Source of the DNA: Candidatus Hodarchaeota archaeon
GTDB lineage: Archaea > Asgardarchaeota > Heimdallarchaeia > Hodarchaeales > YT1-057
Direction: 5' to 3'
Assembly: GCA_016839955.1 (NCBI GenBank)
Contig: JAEOTI010000375.1
Location: 1-6,492, forward strand
DNA: 6,492 bases
Of the stretch, positions 1 through 5,022 are shown in pieces. Position 1 is the first letter of the stretch, and every line of letters begins with the position of its first letter. A program made the translations under genes and the position numbers. Under the pieces are notes generated by a model that saw only the letters and a program-made list of their open reading frames with translations, was not told where the DNA came from and searched no databases.

Positions 1-801
1 AATCTCTTGGAAGTTATTGGAGTGCTTACTTACGATATTGTCAATCAGCTGAATCAAAGATTCCAGATCTTCACTTTGGTTGATAACTTGTAAATATAGA
101 CCATTCCAGGTTTGTTCAGCCGCCTCTGCTTCGATTGCAGCAAGAACTGATCGATAATGAGGAAAAACGAAACTATCATGACTTTCCTGCTTGAATAACT
201 CGGGAAATTGTGATTTTGCTTTAAGAAAAATCGATTTTAATTCCTCTGAATAACCAAATACTAACTTATTATTTTCTGATACCTCATAATATATTCCTGC
301 ATCTGCAAGAAGTCCCAAAACTAAAAGGTAATCATCAACTGGAGTTATTTTTTTTCCTATTGTTTCCGTAACTTCTCTCACAAGAAAAACAGTAGGTAGA
401 TAGCATTCTCCATTACGGCAGGGATTGTACGCGATAACTTTCTGAGGAAATCCTGTTTCAGATGAAACATGGTGATCTATAGCAAATGGATGATGAATCA
501 ACGATGCAGTGGATCTGTAATTCGGTGTATTGTCATAAGCAAGGTCTAAGAACACTCCCAGATCATAGTTGTTCTCAGGAAGACTTTCCCAGTCAATATT
601 CCAAGTTACTTCATGACGAAAGCAGTTGTCAATTTCAGTATCAAATAGCTCATACAAGCTAATATCAAGTAAACAAGCTGCTGTTAATCCATCTAGATCA
701 TTATCCGCTGCTAAGACTAGTGAAGAAGACTGATTTGAGATTAAGGGCTTCAATTTTGAAATGAAAGTATTTAAATCAACAAACATAGGTACTTCTTCCA
801 T
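1..801 (-). CDS. DHH-family phosphoesterase, partial (C-terminus beyond window)
   Basis: The frame is open for 267 codons and continues past the left edge. It carries the metal-binding motifs of the DHH superfamily (RecJ, NrnA, archaeal RecJ-like nucleases) in order: motif I DNDLDG at residues 33-38, motif II aspartate in VFLDLA (Asp86), motif III IDHH (Asp109-His110-His111), and motif IV LLADAG (Asp167). With the full set of acidic residues and histidines it is likely an active Mn-dependent phosphodiesterase on nucleic acid or small nucleotides; the substrate cannot be told. The DHHA1 substrate-binding domain would lie outside the window. Two starts are possible: ATG at 801, 11 nt after the DsrE-like gene, or ATG at 786, which is preceded by a GGAAG stretch acting as a possible Shine-Dalgarno. 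The short gap suggests an operon with the DsrE-like gene, although a T8 run lies between them. The family is sure; the exact role is unknown. Confidence 0.85.
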   Translation of the reverse strand, partial: MEEVPMFVDLNTFISKLKPLISNQSSSLVLAADNDLDGLTAACLLDISLYELFDTEIDNCFRHEVTWNIDWESLPENNYDLGVFLDLAYDNTPNYRSTASLIHHPFAIDHHVSSETGFPQKVIAYNPCRNGECYLPTVFLVREVTETIGKKITPVDDYLLVLGLLADAGIYYEVSENNKLVFGYSEELKSIFLKAKSQFPELFKQESHDSFVFPHYRSVLAAIEAEAAEQTWNGLYLQVINQSEDLESLIQLIDNIVSKHSNNFQEI

Positions 802-803
802 AC

Positions 804-811
804 AAAAAAAA
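804..811 (-). terminator. Oligo-T tract between DsrE-like and DHH genes
   Basis: A run of eight T on the minus strand begins a few bases after the DsrE-like stop codon and ends just before the first ATG of the DHH gene. Archaeal intrinsic termination depends mainly on U-tracts without a required hairpin, so this could end or attenuate the upstream transcript. It may also be fortuitous in AT-rich DNA, since no separate promoter for the DHH gene is visible. Confidence 0.3.
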
Positions 812-812
812 C

Positions 813-1148
813 CTAGAAAGTAATTATTGTATATCCTTTCTCAATATACTTCTGCATCCCTGGGTGCCCTTTCATTTCAGCACATATGGTTAGATCTTGA
901 TTTTCAGCGGCCTTTAAAGCTTGAGTTTTAGCTGCGCACGCTTTACAAACACAATCGATTAGTTTTGCATCTTTGATTTTTTGGTAGAGTGTAGAGTGGG
1001 GAGCCGCGTTAGTTGAAATTAGTTTGGTAGCAGATCCTTCAATAATGACTTTTACCTCATGTCCTTTTTCATGGAGATCTAGCGCATTCAGCAGAACATG
1101 AACAAAACACATAGGATCTCCATTAAACGCAAAAATGGCAAGTTTCAA
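813..1148 (-). CDS. DsrE-family small cytoplasmic protein
   Basis: This 111-residue protein matches the DsrE/DsrF-like fold in length and pattern: a beta-strand start (KLAIFAFNGDPMCFVHVLLNA), a helix ending in EKGHEV, then the strand KVIIEGSATKL. Members of the superfamily act in sulfur relay or as small redox or regulatory proteins. This one has Cys14, a Cys66-x-Cys68-x2-Cys71 cluster, Cys89 and His95, so thiol or metal chemistry is possible, but no substrate can be assigned. The start is TTG at 1148. It is chosen because AGGTGA lies 6 nt upstream, the best Shine-Dalgarno in the window, and a TATA-like box sits further upstream. The DHH gene follows after 11 nt. It has no signal peptide or membrane segment. 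Confidence 0.8.
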   Translation of the reverse strand: MKLAIFAFNGDPMCFVHVLLNALDLHEKGHEVKVIIEGSATKLISTNAAPHSTLYQKIKDAKLIDCVCKACAAKTQALKAAENQDLTICAEMKGHPGMQKYIEKGYTIITF

Positions 1149-1154
1149 TCTTTT

Positions 1155-1160
1155 TCACCT
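1155..1160 (-). promoter_or_regulatory. Shine-Dalgarno fixing a TTG start
   Basis: AGGTGA on the minus strand sits 6 nt before the TTG codon at 1148. It is complementary to the 16S rRNA 3' end and supports the non-ATG start of the DsrE-like gene. Confidence 0.6.
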
Positions 1161-1185
1161 AATAATTTGTCTAAAATTCCCATTT

Positions 1186-1193
1186 CTTATAAT
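1186..1193 (-). promoter_or_regulatory. Candidate TATA box for the DsrE-like gene
   Basis: ATTATAAG on the minus strand resembles an archaeal TATA box. A start site about 25 nt downstream would give a short leader of some 15 nt that still includes the AGGTGA Shine-Dalgarno. It lies in the 61-nt gap after the HEPN gene, so the DsrE-DHH unit may be transcribed separately from the toxin-antitoxin pair. No transcript data are available and AT-rich DNA makes chance matches common. Confidence 0.4.
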
Positions 1194-1209
1194 CTAAACT
1201 AAAAATAAA

Positions 1210-1632
1210 TTATTCTTTAGTCAGAGTTTTTAATATCTGTTCTATGTACTTAAGAGCGAATTTTGCTCTTTCCAAAGCAGGTTTTGCTGAATCTTTAAAA
1301 AAAGAGACGTCTATTTCTTCTTCAAATCCATATCCTGCCATTGCACGTTGATCGTTTAAAAAAATTAGAATATCAGCAATCTTCTCGATTTTATCTCGTA
1401 AGTGAATTGAAAGAGATTCTTCATTCTTCAATTGAATAAATTCGTCAGACACATCGTGGACTCGCTTGAAAATCAAACCTTTCAAAAGTAAGAGAGCTTT
1501 TATTCCCTGTTCAACGGCCATTTGTGAAGAATATATGACATCATCCCAACGTTTATCCTCAAGAGCCCTTTCTGCACCTTGCAACCATCTTTGAGCACGA
1601 AGAAAAGCTAATTTAGGTTTTTTATTGTCCAT
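1210..1632 (-). CDS. HEPN domain protein, putative toxin of wHTH-MNT/HEPN pair
   Basis: The 140-residue all-helical protein has the HEPN signature: residues 12-24 (RAQRWLQGAERAL), then W29 and SSQMAVEQGIKALLLLKG (35-52), a conserved-type histidine at His59 (KRVHD), and R96 followed by YG (101-102). HEPN proteins are typically ribonucleases or nucleotidyltransferase partners. The canonical R-x4-6-H catalytic motif is not visible: no histidine follows R96 at that distance. It may therefore use a variant site or be a non-catalytic partner, like the HEPN proteins that pair with HI0073-type nucleotidyltransferases. The ATG at 1632 overlaps the end of the upstream nucleotidyltransferase gene by 11 nt, the tight arrangement typical of MNT/HEPN toxin-antitoxin modules. 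The HEPN family call is firm; toxicity is inferred. Confidence 0.85.
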   Translation of the reverse strand: MDNKKPKLAFLRAQRWLQGAERALEDKRWDDVIYSSQMAVEQGIKALLLLKGLIFKRVHDVSDEFIQLKNEESLSIHLRDKIEKIADILIFLNDQRAMAGYGFEEEIDVSFFKDSAKPALERAKFALKYIEQILKTLTKE

Positions 1633-2386
1633 CTTTTACAACTCTCTCAAAAGTTCTCCAATATCGATTTCCACGAATGTTTTCCACGCGTAGAAGATTT
1701 TTTTCTTCGATTGATGTGGATATTATCTCATGAAATTTCTCGTAAGATTTTTTTTCATTAAATAATACAACACCGGTTCTAATTACCTCGGGAAACAAAT
1801 TATGAAATTTATCTAAATCTTCCATTGAATAAGGGAGATGTTGCACACGAAAATCAAGATCATTTTCTCTTAATATATTATATTCAACAGTTTGACGAAA
1901 AAGACGACGACAAATCACAAACTGATCAAATATTGATGGAAAATTCAAACTGCTTGAAAAAAGTAAGAATAAATCAATGTCACTTGATGAATCATATGTT
2001 CCTTCGGCAAGAGAACCAAAAAGGATGATTGATGCTATTCTATTAGGAAATTCCGATTTTAAAATACTCAAATACCTAGCTAATCCTATGCGAAGGAGAA
2101 AAGGTGCTAATATTTCCTCAAAGATTGACTCACCCTGTTCATAAATAACCAATGCGGGTTGAAGAGCTTTAATAAAAACTACTCCCTTCTCAGAGAGTGT
2201 GTACGAACTTCTTTTTTTATCAACTAATCCTTGTTCTTGAAGAAATGTTAGTTTTTTAGATAGAGTCTTGGGATTAGGGACAACATTTTGCAATTGAGAA
2301 AATTTAACTATTCCATGTTCATTCAGGTATCTTAAGGTGTTTATTATATGAAAATCAAACAATTTCTTTTCCCTTTTAATGTACAT
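1622..2386 (-). CDS. Winged-helix / minimal nucleotidyltransferase fusion, putative antitoxin
   Basis: The 254-residue protein has two parts. Residues about 10-70 form a winged helix-turn-helix (IINTLRYLNEHG, then KTLSKKLTFLQEQGLV, then the wing RSSYTLSEKG), as in HxlR/ArsR-like regulators. Residues about 100-215 are a polymerase-beta-fold nucleotidyltransferase: GSLAEG at 124-129 and SDID at 135-138, with the metal aspartates Asp136 and Asp138. The third acid is likely Glu168 or Asp178. In studied MNT/HEPN modules the MNT partner neutralises HEPN by adding AMP. Here the fused DNA-binding domain suggests it also represses its own promoter, which carries a palindrome. There is no Shine-Dalgarno before the ATG, but a TATA box centred 25 nt upstream predicts a leaderless mRNA. 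It overlaps the HEPN gene downstream by 11 nt. The domain calls are firm; autoregulation and antitoxin role are inferred. Confidence 0.85.
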   Translation of the reverse strand: MYIKREKKLFDFHIINTLRYLNEHGIVKFSQLQNVVPNPKTLSKKLTFLQEQGLVDKKRSSYTLSEKGVVFIKALQPALVIYEQGESIFEEILAPFLLRIGLARYLSILKSEFPNRIASIILFGSLAEGTYDSSSDIDLFLLFSSSLNFPSIFDQFVICRRLFRQTVEYNILRENDLDFRVQHLPYSMEDLDKFHNLFPEVIRTGVVLFNEKKSYEKFHEIISTSIEEKNLLRVENIRGNRYWRTFERVVKDGQ

Positions 2387-2407
2387 TAATATAGTAATAC
2401 TATCTTA
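2387..2407. promoter_or_regulatory. Palindromic operator candidate upstream of wHTH-MNT gene
   Basis: The core ATAGTA-A-TACTAT (2391-2403) is a perfect 6+1+6 inverted repeat. Adding flanking TAA and TTA extends it to 21 bp with 9 of 10 pairs matched (the single mismatch is 2390/2404). It lies exactly between the TATA box and the start codon of a gene whose product has a winged helix, the usual place for an archaeal repressor to block polymerase recruitment. Binding by that product is inferred. Confidence 0.5.
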
Positions 2408-2414
2408 TTATATA
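2408..2414 (-). promoter_or_regulatory. TATA box for leaderless wHTH-MNT transcript
   Basis: TATATAA on the minus strand is centred about 25 nt before the ATG at 2386. It is preceded by a purine-rich stretch (AAAAGCA) that could serve as a BRE. Together with the absence of a Shine-Dalgarno, this spacing fits transcription starting at or next to the start codon. Confidence 0.6.
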
Positions 2415-2436
2415 TGCTTTTAGAAAAATATCACTT

Positions 2437-2455
2437 AAAGGAAAATTACTCCTTT
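2437..2455. repeat. Short inverted repeat AAAGGA/TCCTTT
   Basis: Two perfect 6-bp arms separated by 7 bp lie upstream of the TATA box and possible BRE of the wHTH-MNT gene. It may be a second regulator site or chance; there is no further support. Confidence 0.2.
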
Positions 2456-2477
2456 GATTTTCTTCTTTTTCAAGATG

Positions 2478-2509
2478 TAACGTCGTAAAAGGTTAATTTG
2501 ACGGCGTTA
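2478..2509. repeat. Imperfect inverted repeat at the hepT stop codon
   Basis: Arms TAACGTCGT (2478-2486) and ACGGCGTTA (2501-2509) flank a 14-nt loop. Eight of nine positions pair; the ninth is T-G on the plus strand (a wobble if transcribed that way) and C-A on the minus strand. The right arm contains the hepT stop codon. On the minus strand no T-run follows, so it is not a convincing terminator. It could stabilise the mRNA end or be a scar of module insertion. Confidence 0.35.
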
Positions 2510-2844
2510 AGTTTGGTTGATTATATCACTAATCTTTTTCTTAAGATCTGGAATCCTATTATTGATAACATCCCAAACTATTTCCATATCAACTCCAAAA
2601 TAAGCATGAATGAGGATATCTCTAAGACCTGCTATCTTTTTCCAATCAATTTCAGAGTTTTTTTCCTTTAACTTCTCTGGGAGATTTTTAATTGCTTCTC
2701 CAATAATTTCTAGATTTCTTATTACTCCATCTTGTATTAATTCGTTTTCATTGAACATTTTAAAGGTTAAACCTGACAATATTTTTCAATTTTCTTTATC
2801 GCGTTCAATATATCTTCCAAGAAGACCCTAGAGTCCCGAGGCAT
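2507..2844 (-). pseudogene. hepT: HepT-like HEPN toxin (DUF86 family), frameshifted
   Basis: ATG at 2844 opens a frame that begins MPRDSRVFLEDIL and runs through KKIEKY, then is closed by a TAA at 2767-2769. The rest of the family pattern continues in another frame from about 2779: LSGLTF, then [38 protein letters not shown]. Inserting one base near 2779-2786 (after KIEK or KIEKY) restores a 112-residue protein, the normal length for this family. In the restored numbering the ribonuclease motif R75-x4-H80-x-Y82 is intact; the tyrosine is the AMP acceptor in studied HepT proteins. Annotating only the downstream frame from TTG at 2779 would drop the first helix. The gene overlaps mntA by 17 nt. 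The defect may be genuine inactivation, slippage on the nearby A5 run, or a sequencing error. Confidence 0.8.
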
Positions 2845-3142
2845 AAATTAAGCTCCTAATAATGTTTTGTCTCCATTCAGGTCTTATTGCGGGCGCAGTA
2901 ACAAGATCTATAGAACTTTGAAATAAATCTTCAAGGAAAAATTTTAGGTTCATATAATTATCAAAATTCTTCTTACCTTTTTCAAATTCGACAAAAAAAT
3001 CAATATCACTTTGCGGATCCTCGTCATTTCGGGCATAAGAGCCGAATAAACCAAGTTTAAGAACACCTAAGTTTCTTAAAGTGTCAATATTCTTCTCTAT
3101 CTTTCCTAAAATAATTTCTTGATTAAGCACACACATTCCCAT
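2828..3142 (-). CDS. mntA: MntA-type minimal nucleotidyltransferase antitoxin
   Basis: From the ATG at 3142 this is a 104-residue protein of the MNT family. It has GLFGSYAR (31-38) with Gly34-Ser35, then SDIDFFVEF with Asp46 and Asp48, and the third metal aspartate Asp79 in SIDLVT. The C-terminus (RPEWRQNIIRSLIYA) also matches the family. MntA proteins AMPylate the tyrosine of the partner HepT R-x4-H-x-Y motif and so silence its RNase activity. The frame can be extended to GTG at 3178, but that adds 12 residues not usual for the family. TTTATAA lies about 26 nt before ATG 3142 inside this extension, so the shorter leaderless form is preferred. All catalytic residues are present although the partner hepT is frameshifted. 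Confidence 0.85.
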   Translation of the reverse strand: MGMCVLNQEIILGKIEKNIDTLRNLGVLKLGLFGSYARNDEDPQSDIDFFVEFEKGKKNFDNYMNLKFFLEDLFQSSIDLVTAPAIRPEWRQNIIRSLIYASGL

Positions 3143-3163
3143 CTTAAGAAATTCATTTTCATT

Positions 3164-3171
3164 CTTATAAA
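3164..3171 (-). promoter_or_regulatory. TATA box for mntA
   Basis: TTTATAAG on the minus strand is centred about 26 nt before the ATG at 3142, the standard archaeal spacing for a leaderless start. It falls inside the longer GTG-initiated version of mntA, so it also argues against that start. It allows the mntA-hepT pair to be transcribed apart from the TPR gene. Confidence 0.5.
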
Positions 3172-3202
3172 TGGTCACATACTGTTAAACTGAAAAGGAA
3201 CT

Positions 3203-4723
3203 TCATCCTCCACCAAAAGTTTGGATCATTCGCTGAACTTCACGGACTCGTTCTTTGACATACTGAAAGACTTCATCAACCTCAGATTCTTTCTCAAGCA
3301 TTTTTTTACTTTTCATGCGGAGATTAACAGCTCGATCATAATTCTCGCGTGATTTTATGGCAAGAAAGGTTAATCCTCGTTGCTCTGCAATCTTCCGCGC
3401 TTCTTCAAATTTTTCCAATGCTTCATCATGTTTTAAGCGAGCAATTGCTAATAATCCTTGTAATTGAAGAACTTGACAAAGTATTGGAATTTGAGATTCA
3501 TCTTGAGCCATAGTATGAATTAGATCTAATCGTTCTTCTGCTTCTTGAAGATTTTTCTCCTCTAAAGAAGCCATGTATTCACCAATATTCACTTCTGCTA
3601 GACCTAATGAAGCATTAATCCAAATCTTCAAAAGACCTAATTTCTCATTCTCTGTAATGGCTAATGCCTTCATATATGCTGATTTAGCATTACCTAAATT
3701 CCCCTTTCCTTTCCCTGGGGACTCAAGGTACCCACGTACATAAAAAATCTCTGCAGCAAATAGATCAGATTGAATTCGATTATTTAATGATTCTGCTTTT
3801 GATAGTAGCTCTTCTGCTTGTTGATAATATCCTCGATCGGTGAAAACACCAGTTAAAAGTAGTAAAGAATGCCAATAAACTTCATCTTCAATACCTATCT
3901 CTTGATGGATTTCGATTGCTTGGTTTATTGTTTCTGTTGCTTTTCGAAGATCTCCATCAAGCCAATATAATTCACCGAGATTCGATTGGACAACACCAAT
4001 ACCACGTTTAAGACCAATTTCCTTGTAAAGATCATAGGACTGTTGAAGAAATTCTATTGATTTTTCAAAATCTCCTCTAGCTTTAAATATTTCAGATATA
4101 TTATTCAATAATGTCGCTTGAAGATGCTTATCTCCAAGTTCTTTACACAACAGAAGTGAGCGACGATAATTTTCATAAGCAAGGTCATATCGGCCTCGTT
4201 TCGCAAAAATTTCCGCCATATTGTTAAGAATTTTCGCAGATTCTTCTTTATCTTCAAATTCAACAGCTGCTGAAAGTGCTTCATCATAAATTTCTGTAGC
4301 AGTCTCTAATTCTCCTCTATAAGTATGAACAATTGCAATATTGTTTAGACCTGCACAAATAGCTTTCTTAAAACCAATTTTCCTCGCCAGATCAAGACTT
4401 GTTGAGAAAAGATCTAAAGCAGTCTCAAAATTACCTCTTTCTAGATATACAATACCTTCTACCCTCATTGCCTCAACAAATGTTCGTGAAGGTTTCTTGG
4501 CTTTTCTTTGAGCAGTTTTAAGATGAAGTAAACTTATTTCAAACTCACCACGAAATACAGTGCTTTTTCCGAGTAACAAAAAGACTTTTGCTAATATTTC
4601 GTCGTCTAACACTTCGTTGTCATTGATAAAACCTTCCAATAGGTCTCTTGCTTCCAGATATTCTCCCTTTGCTATTAATAATTCGCCCTGTTCAACAATC
4701 TTAGCGAATTCTTCCGATTCCAT
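3203..4723 (-). CDS. Tetratricopeptide-repeat protein
   Basis: The 506-residue protein is almost wholly helical TPR solenoid. The repeat glycine motifs RGEFE, RGNFE, RGELE, RGRYD, RGDFE, DGDLR and RGYYQ fall near residues 59, 97, 137, 177, 217, 257 and 298. From 97 to 257 they are exactly 40 residues apart, longer than the 34-residue canonical TPR and like the spacing in kinesin-light-chain/LGN-type repeats. Weaker repeats follow to about 460, then a charged helical tail (470-500) ending FGGG. TPRs bind peptides or proteins; no enzymatic domain, signal peptide or membrane segment is seen, so it is a cytoplasmic scaffold of unknown partner. The start ATG at 4723 has GGAG 9 nt upstream. The gene ends 60 nt before the preferred mntA start, and no functional link to the toxin-antitoxin genes is evident. 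Confidence 0.9.
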   Translation of the reverse strand: MESEEFAKIVEQGELLIAKGEYLEARDLLEGFINDNEVLDDEILAKVFLLLGKSTVFRGEFEISLLHLKTAQRKAKKPSRTFVEAMRVEGIVYLERGNFETALDLFSTSLDLARKIGFKKAICAGLNNIAIVHTYRGELETATEIYDEALSAAVEFEDKEESAKILNNMAEIFAKRGRYDLAYENYRRSLLLCKELGDKHLQATLLNNISEIFKARGDFEKSIEFLQQSYDLYKEIGLKRGIGVVQSNLGELYWLDGDLRKATETINQAIEIHQEIGIEDEVYWHSLLLLTGVFTDRGYYQQAEELLSKAESLNNRIQSDLFAAEIFYVRGYLESPGKGKGNLGNAKSAYMKALAITENEKLGLLKIWINASLGLAEVNIGEYMASLEEKNLQEAEERLDLIHTMAQDESQIPILCQVLQLQGLLAIARLKHDEALEKFEEARKIAEQRGLTFLAIKSRENYDRAVNLRMKSKKMLEKESEVDEVFQYVKERVREVQRMIQTFGGG

Positions 4724-4732
4724 AAGATATTA

Positions 4733-4736
4733 CTCC
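4733..4736 (-). promoter_or_regulatory. Shine-Dalgarno of the TPR gene
   Basis: GGAG on the minus strand, 9 nt before the ATG at 4723, supports that start. Confidence 0.5.
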
Positions 4737-4793
4737 AAAATAACGAGCTGTAGTTAATACTATTGAATCGATTAAAATAAAATTGTTTTACTG

Positions 4794-4803
4794 ATTTAAA
4801 TAC
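4794..4803 (-). promoter_or_regulatory. Weak TATA-like box upstream of the TPR gene
   Basis: GTATTTAAAT on the minus strand could be a TATA box, with transcription starting near 4773 and a leader of about 50 nt that includes the GGAG site. Other AT-rich candidates exist nearby, so placement is uncertain. Confidence 0.25.
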
Positions 4804-4967
4804 ATTTTGGATTAAAACCTAGCAAAATGAGAACAGAAATATGAATGAACGTCAATCTATTCTCGATACGCTTGAGATCTTTTTCCAATCCGCCTACACC
4901 GTTCGCAAACAGCCACTGCAATTTTTTCTGGATGATAGGCACATCTTGTCACCGATATAAGAAACAT
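4796..4967 (-). pseudogene. Remnant of a B-box-like zinc-finger gene
   Basis: The stretch of nearly 300 nt between purP and the TPR gene holds no intact gene, but one frame from ATG 4967 reads 36 residues containing CAYHPEKIAVAVCERCRR. This is C-x2-H-x8-C-x2-C, the first half of the B-box-like zinc finger common in archaeal proteins of the form C-x2-HP...AV..C..C.R. The expected next part (IC..DLKR) is missing in that frame, which stops at 4857. In a second frame the DNA continues GLEKDLKRIENRLTF, and in a third it gives HSYFCSHFARF, both resembling what follows in such proteins. I read this as a frameshifted, decayed gene lying 55 nt after purP. The zinc-finger half is clearly visible; the continuation across frames is inference. 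It could be a real short peptide, but two of the ligands needed for a full double-zinc B-box are lacking. Confidence 0.45.
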
Positions 4968-5022
4968 GTCCTTCTTAGTTTGTTTTCAAAAGATCTTTCA
5001 AATAAAATTTAGTGATATGTGT

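Noticed and set aside
1825..2028. Plus-strand ORF of 67 codons
   Set aside because: Fully antisense to the nucleotidyltransferase domain of the wHTH-MNT gene; low-complexity composition and no motif.
2507..2779. HEPN protein starting at TTG 2779 as a complete gene
   Set aside because: It lacks the first helix of the family, which is present upstream in another frame; treated as one frameshifted gene.
2610..2831. Plus-strand ORF of 73 codons
   Set aside because: Antisense to hepT, whose minus-strand frames show clear family motifs.
4105..4287. Minus-strand ORF of 60 codons in another frame
   Set aside because: Lies inside the TPR gene; lysine-rich shadow with no features.
4560..4757. Plus-strand ORF of 65 codons
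   Set aside because: Antisense to the N-terminus of the TPR gene; no motif or ribosome binding site.
4841..4960. Plus-strand 39-codon ORF starting MNERQSILD
   Set aside because: It lies opposite the zinc-finger-like frame, has no Shine-Dalgarno and only a weak TATA, and shows no known motif; the minus-strand C-x2-H-x8-C-x2-C is the better explanation.
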